From Crambe crambe (lineage: Eukaryota; Porifera; Demospongiae; Poecilosclerida; Crambeidae), in contig OZ004597.1 of the NCBI GenBank assembly GCA_963924555.1, positions 3,552,404-3,616,403 of the forward strand: a DNA stretch of 64,000 nt, written 5' to 3'. How positions within the stretch are numbered: the stretch's first letter is position 1; the number at the start of each line of letters is the position of its first letter. The notes under the pieces are model-generated. The model did not search any database, was not told the origin of the DNA, and saw only the letters and a program-made list of their open reading frames with translations. Below, one piece after another: positions 52,401 through 63,180 of the stretch. The position numbers and the translations under genes were made by a program.

Positions 52401-54121
52401 AGTTACAGCCTATATATATAGTGTGTGTGTGTGGATAAATAGACTAAATCCTTAGACCCCTGGACATAATATCGGACATTCCATGGGAGTCCTGCTATGT
52501 ACCCCCTATTATGCCAGCACAATGCTGGCATCCATTATGCCTGTCATGCACTCACCATTAGGGCTGATGCTGGTATGCATGGCTGCCATCATAATTTTAT
52601 TATTGTTTCCTGCCATCTAGTTAAAACATACAGATATTACACATTCCGCCTATCAGAGATGGCAGGTCAAAGTCATAAGACTGTATAAATATCTAGACTA
52701 CCCTTACTTTACAGGTTCTCAGGCTACAATGAATTATTACATCTACACAGAAGAGGGAAGAATGCTTAGGAAAAAAATGATATCTAAAAATTAACTTTTG
52801 TTCTTTTTATATAAAAAAATGTACTCACTGGCTATTGTTGTCGTGTTGTAGCCATATTGAAGCTGCATATGTGTGGTGGGGGTGGGGCATATGGGTGGGG
52901 TTACATGAAGTGCTATGCATGCCCACCCCTCCAAAATAAAATCGGAGAGGTGCACGTGCGAGACTACTACGCTACAGAGCTAGGTAGGGGGATCGAAGCT
53001 GCAGTACATTATACAGCCCAGTTATATAGATTTTATGCCATCCCTACTTAACCTTTTCAAATTTTTTGCACTCACTTGTACATGATAGCTAGCTAGTTCT
53101 GTGTCATGGCCATAGCTATATAGCTAGTGACTGCGTGAATTAATAGTTAGATACATGTAGCTATATAAAAAAACAGTTACATGTAGCTATAGTTGATCAA
53201 GAAGTTCTATAGCTAGCTACTTTGGCTGATCAAAGACTGCTTCAATTTTTAAATAGCTAGCTAGCTATAGCTATTGCATGACTTTTATTTTGCCATGGGA
53301 TTTCTCCTGCCATTGAATATTCACATGGCTATATAACCTCTCTCGCATTTGCTTCCTTGTTGTGCAGGTAGCCGACATTTCCCTTATAATATTGTAGCTA
53401 TAATCTCCTCTACACAAATTCACTACTGTGCAGTAGCTAATCCCTGCAGGTTCTTGAGCCAAAGAGGGAAAGGGCATGCAGTAGAACCTGCGAAACCAAA
53501 AAGGCAAAAACGAGCTGTAGAACTGCATGTGAACTTCTTTGTTTAAAAATGCCTATATAGCTCGCTTTCAATTAAATGTTACACATAATAAGGCTGGCAA
53601 AAAGAAGCCAAAAAGGGAAAGGGTAGTAGAACCTGCAAAGTCAACAACTAAGGTGGCAGAGACTAAGGAGAAGGAGGTGAGAGAAGAAGCATCCATCAAA
53701 AATGATATTCGCTCATTGGTTCTTAAATGTCCTAGCTAATGCACTAGCTAACTGGGCTCACTAGCTAACCGGACTCACTTTGCTTACCCCAAAGTTCAAT
53801 ATTAAATTGCAGGAAAAATAAATGCTAACTTCATGACATGACAATGAGTAGTTATAGCTGGCATGCAACATAGATTATAATCAATAAGACGTATTATAGC
53901 TCAGTACTAACTTGAGATGCTGAATCTGGCAGAGCGTATAGAATAGTTGGGATTAGGAACAGTCCAATAATGGCCAGAATGAAAGGCATCAGTATTATTA
54001 CTTCAACGACATTGTGGATAGTTATCTGATGGTTGTCTTCACTGTCTTCACTCTTTTTCTGCAAAGTAGTTGGTGGCCCTATCTCAACATCATTCATTGG
54101 CACGTTTTCTACTCTTTTCAT
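48887..54121 (-). CDS. Seven-transmembrane orphan receptor, diverged member 2
   Basis: Seven exons join in frame to 454 residues: 53912-54121, 52829-52862, 51469-51670, 50593-50648, 50291-50404, 49491-49834 and 48887-49291, phases 0,1,2,1,1,0 as in the other members. Exon 1 encodes a long charged N-terminal tail (about 40 residues) and a hydrophobic segment, which suits a signal anchor better than a cleaved signal peptide. Exon 2 is only 34 bp (NTT glycosylation site). Exon 3 has CSDGFYLDDG and CRPQCGEF, then helix 1. Exon 4 is 56 bp, exactly as in all other members. Exon 5 is an extracellular loop, exon 6 has helices 3-5, and exon 7 has helices 6-7 with a two-Cys loop. The sequence is far from the array copies, so it split off early. 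Intron 6 holds a 39-G run. Confidence 0.8.
49378..49416 (+). repeat. G homopolymer of about 39
   Basis: Uninterrupted G-run in intron 6 of the diverged receptor (C-run in its transcript). The length in the assembly is likely approximate. Confidence 0.85.
51308..51447. repeat. Palindromic MITE in intron 3 of the diverged receptor
   Basis: The left arm starts TAGACACCTCGACCAACAGG and the right arm ends CCTTGGTCTCTTTGTCTA; the arms include GATCTACAGTATTTAGAAA and its complement, with about 50 bp of imperfect pairing around a GC-rich centre. Confidence 0.75.
52965..53078. mobile_element. Single-arm copy of the intron-3 palindrome family
   Basis: GCTGCAGTACATTATACAGC, then GATTTTATGCCATCCCTACT and TTTTTTGCACTCACTTGT match one arm of the 29189-29438 palindrome with divergence. 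It lies in intron 1 of the diverged receptor. Confidence 0.65.
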
Positions 54122-54294
54122 GTCGCTGTCCTGTTATAGTGACTTACAGATACCAAACAAAAAAAGCGCTGCAAAGTGGCTACGGTTTTTCCAGCTTGTC
54201 CAAGCCCCGCCTACTGTATTAGTGCGCACGCTCAGTTTACCCACTATAATAGCCGATCCTTTACCAAAGTTGACCCATAGTCGAGTCTAGTATA

Positions 54295-54868
54295 GTATAG
54301 TATAGTCTGGCGGCGCCGACCCTTTACCTCCTTTTCTTGGGGGCGGGGGGAGGGAAAGGGTAGCATAAACAAGTTGTGTCAACGCTGCCAGGACGGCGGC
54401 CCAATCAGATTGCTAGAAATTGGTGCGCGCGCTCTTCTTAATTACCCGCGTGCTTCCCGGATGGCTAGCTGTAGACTGTAGTGTAGCTAAGCGATGGCAG
54501 AACAGCTACCTAGCGACCACAGTTCCCCTGTGCATGCATGATGAGCGCTTCAAGAAGCATTTAGATTCGACTGAATAAAGCCTGAATAGTTACAGACTGT
54601 AGCAGGGGTAATTATTCTGAGAACAGCAGGCTCTCTCCCCTCTTCTCTAGCCCTTCTCCTTGGCTATGCTCTTCTACAAACTTGTTCTTCAGTCATTTAT
54701 CAGCCTCCTGTCTCCAAACACACTGAGCCATGACTAGCAGTAAGCCCCACCCATCAATTGCAAATACGTGCGCGAAAATATTTATTGTGATGTAATCCGT
54801 TTATGCATGCTAGAGTTACCAGACCCTTTCCCCCAAGGTAAAGGGTCGGCGTCGCCAGACTACCTTAT
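54295..54868. mobile_element. Non-autonomous DNA element with about 40-bp inverted ends
   Basis: The left end TAGTCTGGCGGCGCCGACCC near 54295 is matched by the reverse complement of the right end (GGGTCGGCGTCGCCAGACTA, to about 54866). Both ends continue with TTTACCT and a G-rich GGGGGAAAGGGT-type text. The 570-bp interior has no transposase. It lies just upstream of the diverged receptor's first exon, so it could touch its promoter. Confidence 0.65.
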
Positions 54869-55189
54869 GGTACATGGTGCAGGTGAAAGACGCAAGGTTT
54901 TCTGCCAGAATGTTGGCAGAGCCAATCAGATCGTCGATTTACATATTTTCACATGCTAGATCACATGTGCATGACATCATCTGATCATGCCTCTTAGTTC
55001 CGCGTACTATTATGATGCAATGGCCTTGGACGTGAAAGTTGATGAAGCGCTAGTCTCGCGCGAGCCAAGTGAAGATTGCAAAAAAGGATCTCTGCAGAGC
55101 CTTGACAGCTAACAGAAACCTGGTTAGGGTCCGCCTATGGATCCCTTCAAAGGACCCTGCTCCATCACATGCCGCGCTAATAGAACAAC

Positions 55190-57395
55190 CTCCTCCATCC
55201 AGCACAGACCCCGTCGGCTCCATTCCGCATCACTACTTGGAACTGTAGGGGACTGAAAAGTGGAGAGCCATACCTCAACTCCTTGGCTACAGATACAGAG
55301 CACTGGCCATAGGTGATGGAACAGGTCAGGCTAGGCCTGACCAATATTTTGGGAAAAACAAGGTTATTAAGTAGCTATCAATCAAAAGCAAAAGAAAGCT
55401 GCTCAAATATAGAGCTACAGGTTACTGTATTTCCGCGATCAGATGCCGCGGCTACTAATTATTTCATTCCACAGGAAATGGAGGCTACAATTTGAGAGAG
55501 GCCACGGGGCACTTAATTGTTGAGAACAGCTAGTTACTGCAGCTTCATGAGTCTCTTGATGGCTTTTGGCTTTCCAGAAGGCGTGTAAACACAGTTCCAA
55601 ACCAACTCTGATGGACTTGTACACATGATAGCTACAAACAACACCATGAACAACACTATCTACCATGAACAGTATAGCAGGCCATGTGTTACTAAATAGG
55701 GGCAGCGTCTGATCGCAAAAATACAAATTCGGGCCTGACCAATCGAATCTTGCTTCCAACACCTCTGCTGGCTATGGCCTTTTGAAGAAGACAAGTTATC
55801 TAATGTAGTGGATTCAAGGCTGTCTGTGTTTGTGATAAAAGGCTCTCGGATATCTCTGATTTATCTTCTGGCTGTGGCGGTGTAGGCATAGCCATTATAT
55901 AAGGATGGCCTGGATATAATGAAGATCGATGGCATCCTAGTGACCGCATTTGTGGACTCAAAGTTCACTTCCTTGCCCCAGCCAACTACACCCTCACTGT
56001 GATTGGGACATACATGCCCTGCTCGGATGCAAGGAACACCTTCAGGAGCTAGAGCGCCTTGCCAGAATCTGGGCCCTGTCGTGATTGCTGGTGACTTCAA
56101 TGCCCACCTTGGCACTCTGGGTGGCCCCCAAGGAACTGGTGATCCTAATCAACAGGGCCTCCTCGTCAAGGACCTTGTTGATCGTTGCTCTCTCCATGTA
56201 ATATCACTCGCAGACAGGTCGGAAGGTCCTACTGGAGTTCTACAAAGGAGACTACGGTGGACTACATAATTGGCAATGTCAACGCAGCCAGCTTGCTCCA
56301 TCACTGCTTTACACACCCACAGGCCCCACTGAACTCCTCTGACCACCTACCAATCACCGCAGTATTAAACCTAGACATTCCCTCTACTTACAATACCGAT
56401 ACTGATGTGATACAACAAGTGAATTGGCACAAAGCACGGGAATCTAGTGCCCTAGGTGACTACCAAAATCGTGTAAACCCTCTCCTGGGTAAGCCCTATG
56501 AAAATCCTGATTCTCTGGACAAAGAATTCAACGAAGTCACCAGTAAGATCCTACAAGCAGCCTTAGAATGTCTCCCATGCAGGAAGCCACCAAAGAAGAG
56601 AGCTAAGTGGTATCAGGATAACACCTTGGGAAGACTTGCCATTGAGAAAAAGGCTGCATGGGATAGATGGAAAGCTGGGGGTAGACCCTTGTCTGGTCCA
56701 CTCTTTGATGAAAAGTCGAGAAGTAGAGCCGAGTTCGGAAGGTTATCCTTCTGTCAAAGAAAGAGGCTACGAATCTTTGACAAAAGATTTAAGGAGACAA
56801 ACCCATACAGATTTCGATTACCCAAGAAAAGAGTCAACATGATTCTTCACTTCTGATCAATGACGAAGTTTGCAGTGACCCTGATAAAGTCCTTCATGCA
56901 TGGTCATCCCACTTCAAATGCCTGTCTGCTTCGCATGAAGAGGACTTTCCAGTGATCAGTGAGTATAGGAGACTGGTTGAGGAATTCAGCAAACTCTCCT
57001 GGGAGAATGATGATGAAGAAATGATCTTGTTCACGCTAGAGGAAGTCGAAGGGGTAGTAGGGGGCCTGAAGTTGGGTAAATCTGGAGGACTGGACCACTT
57101 ACAACCAGAACACCTTCATTTTGGGGATCAATCATTACTGCTTTGGATCCAACAAGTCTGCAACGCTGTGATTGAGTCAGAAGTAGTCTCAACTACATTT
57201 AAGCAGGGCATGCTGATCCCAGTCTACAAGGGCCATGGTAAGGACCCCTTGAACACTAACAGTTATCGTGGGATAACACTCACTCGGTCCTCTCCCCCAC
57301 CTTGTTCCTGCTCATACTGGACCCCTCCTACAACATCTGGAGAAGAACCAGCTGGGTCCATGTGTGGCTGGGTTATATGCAGGGGGCTTGCTACC
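55190..57395 (+). mobile_element. Non-LTR retrotransposon (LINE) fragment
   Basis: Plus-strand pieces in order: the start of an AP-type endonuclease (TTWNCRGLKSGEPYLNSL, about 55222-55300), endonuclease core (VVIAGDFNAHLG, about 56075-56115; VDYIIGN and SDHLPIT, about 56250-56355), a linker with a long open frame (56185-56856), and the start of the reverse transcriptase (LGKSGGLDHLQPEHL and LIPVYKGHGKDPLNTNSYRG, about 57070-57275). The catalytic YADD region is missing, because the element ends near 57395 against receptor-flank repeat. Several frame changes separate the pieces: after the endonuclease core near 56190, and near 56850-56950. A hAT-like element interrupts it at 55311-55767. It is dead. 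Confidence 0.75.
55311..55767. mobile_element. hAT-like non-autonomous element inside the LINE
   Basis: The insert begins AGGTGATGGAACAGG and ends CTTCCAACACCTCTG, which are imperfect inverted ends. It is flanked by an 8-bp duplication, CTGGCCAT / CTGGCTAT, in the LINE endonuclease sequence. Without it the LINE frame EHWLWPFE is continuous. No transposase is visible. A shorter copy is at 58663-58868. Confidence 0.7.
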
Positions 57396-57866
57396 TTGTT
57401 AACTTTCAGTGTGATGATTCATAAATTTAAGGAAGTGCACTATGCATGGGGAAATTTATCACTTTTCACAAAAGGGTGACAATGGCTGATAACTTTAGAC
57501 CACCCATTCGTTCAAGAGTGCAAGAAACTCTTTGTGTACTAATTGGTATGGTATGGGTTCAGATCATACTCTTCTGTGTACAGCTAAACTGGCTGTCTCT
57601 GTATGTAGATATCTTTCTTACAATCAGTTCAATGACTCTTTAGGGCTACAAGTAGCTATAGCCAGCTAGACTATCAAAATACTTTAGTATTGAGCATTTA
57701 ATCCTATATCCTCTGTGAGATATGTCTATTTAGCCACCTTTGTGATGATTCACATGACAACTTTATTGACTTTATGACAATAATATTCAATTCTGTGATA
57801 TCAGAGCTGCTAAAAGTGTCTAGCTACAGTCGTTATGATTAATAAATGAACGAAAAAGGCTATTAG
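57396..57866. other. 3' flank of receptor E with receptor-flank repeat
   Basis: Bases about 57390-57490 repeat the CTTTCAGTGTGATGATTCA and ATCACTTTTCACAAAAGGG texts of the receptor upstream flank, joined to the truncated LINE. The rest is spacer before the receptor stop codon. Confidence 0.5.
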
Positions 57867-60083
57867 TCAGCATGTAGTTGCACTCTTAACATACACATAC
57901 AGTTGATTGATTAAATATTTTAAGTACTGAAAATTAGTCACAAACATGAGAAGTACAATAGGAAGCATTCCTAAGAGTAAAATAACAATGATTGCTGGGA
58001 CTATAAATATAAAAAAATGAGTGTTAATGAAATCTTTGTTACAATTGTGGACTCCAAGTCTTTCACACAAAAAGTAGTCCTCTAACTCTTGCTGAAGTTT
58101 CAAGTACTTGAGTGTACTAATGATAAGCCATATCATAATGACTGAGTTATAAACTAAGAAAAATGTGGTCACCAAAAGTACTTTAGCCTTGGGAGTTCCA
58201 AGATTCAAGTGTTTCTGTCGTTGCTATTATTATGTGGAAAATGTATAAATATAAAGTCTATGTAATTTCCTATACTTACATTATAAAGCTTCCAATAGAT
58301 GAGCACTAGCAATGTCGATCCAACACAAAAAAGAAGGAGAATTGGCAGGTTATAAGCATAGTATAATATCTCAAATATATTGTACATGAACGTAAAAGCT
58401 ATACATATATTGACATTGAGACTTCCCATCATCACAGGAGAATACAGTGGTACAGTCAGTCCTATCACAATGCTTATGATGTGCACATATTTCACTTTCT
58501 CTGATTGTATAATGACTCGTGTTTTAAATGGAAAATAAATCATGAAGAAAATCATGGCCTCATAGATCAACCACCACATACCGAGTTGTAGACCATTGTA
58601 CAAATACAAGATACCTGCAAGAATTTGATAAACTATATATACATAGCTATTAGCTGCATGAATAGGCGGTGGAACAGGCAAGGCCAGTCAGGCCCAGGCT
58701 TGACCAATATTTTGGGAAAAATAAAGTTAACTATTAAGTGGCTATCAATCGATAACTTAAGAAAGTGTCGTATACGTATGATGCTCAAGTATAGCAAACT
58801 GTAGAACTTCAGTGGTCTGTTTCAATTTCGGGGTTGACCAATTGAATCTTGCTTCCAACACCTCTGACATGATAATTAGGCTTGAGCACAGTCTGCTCTT
58901 ACTTCAGCTTATGAGATCTCCTCATGGCTAGTATTATCAAGAATTCCTTACAAGTGGATTATGAATATCAAACAATTGGCCCTCCTTACATCCTTATATA
59001 GCACACTTACTGACCAATCAGGTGACAGTTATGCAGAGTAATCTATAATAGTGACCCACCATGGATAATAATGAATACAGCAATAGCTGTACAAGTGTAT
59101 GAAAAACTGAAATAAAAGCAACTTAAAGTATAGCTATTGACTCAAGTCAGAAAATGACTGCATATTTTGTGTATTCTCTTTTGTTAATTAAAGAAGCTAA
59201 GCCAGTAGCTACACATCAGCTGTTGCTGCACATTATGGTGATCATGGCAACATAAAGGTTTATCAGCAAAATAATTACCTGAGACAGTGCAAAAAGAATT
59301 AGAGGTAGCTTCTTCTAAATCTCTTGAAGCACATTTATATTCTCCTCCAATGTTGTATAGAATCAAATAAGTCATACCTGCAATTGCAACGATGCACTAA
59401 TTACATAAAAATCAATTCTCGACTTTTACTATCTTACATAAAATCAGTATATTAATCATCATATAAAATATAAGAATAGAAGGGAACTTCATCCTGCAGG
59501 ACGAAGAGAAAATTAATTTATAAGTACTGTAGCTATAATTATAGTTACAATTGTGAGCTTACATTTTCTTATATCTGAAGCACGATATAGTCAGTGCCAG
59601 TAATGACGTTAAAATGCCAATGCTAAAGGCAGCAGAAGAGTACCAATCTGACATAGAGTCGTACCATTTATAACAATCAGGAACACAGTATCCCTTGTCC
59701 AGTTTGCAGAAGAATCTATCACTACATACTATATCAAAATTACATCAGACCACTTAATGACATGATTTAAATTGTTGCATGATATAGCTATGAAATTACT
59801 CACCTGATGAAATATTTGAGTCAGATGATGGAAAGCTATCACTGCAGTTATATGGAATATCATCAGTGGTAGTTTTGTTTCTGTTCCCTTCCAGCAAAGC
59901 AGTCTAGGAGGCAGACGGACATGCACAGGCATGATATTTACACTATTCACTCACGTCATATTTTTGCTTGCAGAAGATTATGACCTGCACAGCTGCTGGT
60001 CCCCATATTGCAGCTATTAGTAAACAGAGTAAGATTATCTTAGAGAGTTTTGCTGCATTTGACTTGAAGCTAGAGGATGGCAT
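57867..60083 (-). CDS. Seven-transmembrane orphan receptor, intact paralogue E
   Basis: Seven exons join in frame to 413 residues: 59955-60083, 59804-59903, 59563-59728, 59438-59493, 59279-59377, 58280-58614 and 57867-58223. Starting at MPSSSFK: hydrophobic segment about residues 14-36, glycosylated ectodomain about 44-80, CVPDCYKW near 91-98, core helices roughly at 104-126, 134-152, 187-215, 227-250, 262-292, 309-330 and 365-395, ending YVKSATTC. Conserved landmarks are FPSILI before helix 2, WWLIYEAM in helix 3, KVKYVH before helix 4 and PKAKVLLV before helix 6. An in-frame extension upstream (KSFANWTF) is also similar between copies, so the start could be earlier. Intron 5 carries a hAT-like element (58663-58868). 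Confidence 0.85.
58663..58868. mobile_element. hAT-like non-autonomous element in receptor E intron 5
   Basis: Shorter relative of 55311-55767: it begins AGGCGGTGGAACAGGC, shares GACCAATATTTTGGGAAAAA, and ends GCTTCCAACACCTCTG. The flanks GCATGAAT / ACATGATA fit an eroded 8-bp target duplication; receptor C has the empty site. Confidence 0.7.
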
Positions 60084-60896
60084 AGTGTAATCAGTGCAGA
60101 AGGTCCAGTTAGCAAATGATTTCAAACAGTTACTTATATACGAAGGTTCATGCATGAAACTGAAACTGTAGAGATTTGTGGATTTAGCTAACAAGTATTA
60201 GGTAAACTACCCGCAATAGATAACTTTATGTGACATTAGATATGACCTTGTTTAAGTTTTCAGTGTGATGATTCACAAAGGAAGGGAAATTTGTCACTTT
60301 TCACAAAAGGGTGACAATGCATGGCCGATAACAATAGGTAACAGTGCAAGATGTTTTAACATAGCTAAATGATTCCCAGAACACATTGTATAAGATTAAC
60401 ATTAGTTGTATCAAAATTACTATTGTGAGTTTAAAAAAACAAAACATTGTCATAATAATTATTATTGACACAATTTAATTGACTATAAGTTATAGCTATT
60501 ACATTGTATGCTATTGTAACTGCATGAATACTAAAATAGCTAACAAGTATTGGGTAAACTATACAGTAGATCATAAGTGTAATAGGAATTGTTTGGAGGG
60601 ACACTTATTGTTATGCCCTGTGCATGCTTAACTCCAATAACATTTGTTTATTGCCAATAAAATCAACCAGAAACCTCGCGCACATGCTTTATCTATTACA
60701 TAATTCCTGTTATAACTCTTACACTTTATACGTGTAGTAAGTAAAACACTTCACACAAACAGATCACACATAGACCTATCTAACTATGTGAAAAAGTTGT
60801 TACTTCCAGATACACGAAGTCACGATCACTCACGCAAAATACATTTTGTTCCCAACGGTAGAAAGCGCGCTACACACGCTACAATTTCAGCTGTTA
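60084..60896. repeat. Upstream flank of receptor E
   Basis: To about 60620 it is the shared receptor-flank repeat (matches 20.3-20.8 kb and 42.8-43.1 kb). After that it is unique AT-rich DNA without a recognised exon. Confidence 0.55.
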
Positions 60897-61154
60897 TCAA
60901 TCAAGGCGGTAGACTAGACATGCGTCTCTACCTTTTTTGTATGAACATCCATACCTGACCACAAGGTAATCAGTTGTTGATAATGAATTATTAAAAGAGT
61001 CATTATGAGTAGAGATACAAAGCAAATATGTAATAGCTATCACAGCCACACAAGATAATAGGTATGTGAGCCAGCTTGGGAGTATGCCCTGTCTCTCCAG
61101 AGTTGCCTCTTGATGCAGCCATCTGCGCTGCCGGCCCTGTAGGGTGGATATCAA
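60897..61154 (-). CDS. Possible exon of an unknown single-pass membrane protein
   Basis: The minus-strand open frame follows an acceptor-like CACCCTACAG and encodes RQRRWLHQEATLERQG, then a hydrophobic helix (WLTYLLSCVAVIAITYLLC) and a polar tail. Arg/Trp-rich residues just before a single helix suggest a membrane-anchored tail. I do not recognise the family. A frame upstream (61155-61338) could be another exon ending at GTATGT near 61180, but its phase with this frame does not match, so the model is unresolved. Confidence 0.3.
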   Translation of the reverse strand: MISTLQGRQRRWLHQEATLERQGILPSWLTYLLSCVAVIAITYLLCISTHNDSFNNSLSTTDYLVVRYGCSYKKGRDACLVYRLD

Positions 61155-61650
61155 TAAAGTTATGAATATGCCAACACATACCCGAAGGGCTCATTGGGTT
61201 AGAAATGCTAAGTACCAGGGTGTGAAGACACTTCATTTGTAGCCACAAAAATGAATCCACAAAAATGAATCCACAAAGCATAGCTAGAGCTATACAGAGC
61301 AATAGATGTACCTTCACCAACCCCCATGTGCAAGTCAAACTATCATAATTATGGTGTATAACACCCTAACACCAATATACAGTTGGTATTTATACATTTA
61401 ATTGGAACTGCATATGACAAGAAATATGTCACTGGCTTTGCTAATGTATCACCGACAGCCAATTTTCTAAAATTTAGAAAGCCAAAATCAAACAAACAAA
61501 CAACATTCTGAATGGTTGGAGGATATACAACAAAACACCTGGCTACACCCTCAGATGACATTGGCAAAGAACATGTTGACATGTGGCAACAAGCCGACCA
61601 AATTCTATGATTCTGGAACCACTAGTTAATCATGGGTGGGAAGTAAAGCT

Positions 61651-61830
61651 TACCATTGTAAGGGTTCACTAGCCTCTTGCTGGGTGTTGTCATCAGAAGG
61701 GGGATAGAGATTGTCACAATTCTGGCACTGGCACTCTTCGCCACACTGGGTCTGTTTCCTGAGGCAGCTGCAGCGTCTGGTGGAGCAGCCTGTGATGCAC
61801 TTGTAACCACTCAGAAGAAATCATGGACAT
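61651..61830 (-). CDS. Cysteine-rich CXC-type motif exon
   Basis: One minus-strand frame reads SGYKCITGCSTRRCSC and continues with Cys spacings C-x6-C-x3-C-x-C-x2-C, ending QNCDN and an acidic tail to a TAA, or a GTAAGC donor, at about 61651. The spacing matches the half-motif of CXC/CRC (tesmin-type) DNA-binding regions and also Cys-rich tails of some transposon-related proteins. No further domain can be joined with confidence. Confidence 0.35.
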
Positions 61831-63180
61831 GATATTTGGAGAAGAGGACAATCAAGGTAATCTGGAGTTGGATGCAAATGAGTTCAATTAGTGTGAAACA
61901 GAGCTAGCTAATGGTGGACACGTGCAAACAAATTTTCTGTTTTCTCCTAGGTTATGAAACTTGGTAGTTACAGTCTTTACTCACACCTCCGTTGTAATAT
62001 CCAATTTAGAGTTGTTCTGTCCAGCCAATGCTGCATAGCATCCTCTTCTGTTCGATCATCTTTGTTTCTAATTGTAGCACATCCACAAAAACTAGTAGTG
62101 GTACTTAGGAAAGGCTTAGTCCTGGCATCTAAAACTGGTGATAAAAGATAGAAAGCTTCCTTCAAAGGAGCTACAAACTATCCAAATAATCGTAGCAATA
62201 AGCATCACACCAACAGCATCAGCCAAACACGGACACCTTCCACGCGGTCGAACAGCCATTTTTAATAAAATTATGACGTAACCGTGCAAATAAGAGTGTG
62301 CATAAATTACCGCTGGCGTAACGACTGTTCAAAATCTCATGAAATATGTCGTGCCCTTGTGTATCTAACAAAAAAAAACATTGCGTTTCCTTCACGTTTC
62401 TCTTGGAAACGCAAAGGAAATCTCTATTTTCATAGTGTATACATCTGCGTGTGGGGCCTCCTTCTATTAACTCCGTTTAATGTACCATTAACCTTCATCC
62501 AGAACACATTGTAAGATTAGCATTAGTTATGACTATAACACAAAACATTGTCATATAGGCACAATTAAAGGTTTAATTGACTATAAGTTAGCTAGCTATT
62601 ATAGCTATTTTAACTGCATGCATGAATACAAACCTCTGTATGTTCCTAATAATTACCCATTCCTCTGAGATCTGTGCCTACTCACCCCACAGGGTTGCAT
62701 GTGGGGGGATTTGCCTATAGAGTTAAATAGCACCTACTATTGTCCTCCCCACATAGCAGGAGAATTAGTGGTGTTAGGGGGATTTTTTGAACTTACGGGA
62801 TCTGGATCTAGTGACAGGGTGTTCAAGGCATCATTGAAAGGTAAGCAATTCCAAGGTCATAGGATTATGACCTCTTCACCTAATCTATGTTATGGCTACT
62901 GTTATGATGGTAAGAAGAAGATATTGAGGCCCAAACTTTTTTTGATTTCAACCCAGTGGAAAGAAAGGAGCTATATATGGATAGCTCATTAACACAACAA
63001 GTGTAGTTCCCTTCTTGATGTCTCTAGAACTAAAGATGAGGATGCTAAGCTGAGATGTGCTGTACATATTGTCAAACCTGCACACAATAGCTATAATTAT
63101 TGTATATGTAATAGCTATAATTATTGTATATGTAATAGCTAGCACAAGTCAAATTTCAAAAAAAAAAAAGAATTAATGAA
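61831..63180. other. Poorly resolved stretch upstream of the kinase 3' end
   Basis: Bases about 62325-62440 are a single arm of the MITE family seen at 20085-20296 (shared TGCGTTTCCTTC and TTGGAAACGCAAAGGAAATC). A plus-strand open frame at 62699-62992 has no recognised domain. An imperfect repeat of TAGCTATAATTATTGTATATG lies near 63085-63135. Confidence 0.45.

Noticed and set aside
53539-53739. Lysine/glutamate-rich plus-strand frame (AGKKKPKRERVVEPAKS)
   Set aside because: It lies in intron 1 of the diverged receptor, shows no splice partners or domain, and a related text upstream (53460-53520) suggests a local repeat. Possible, but unsupported as a gene.
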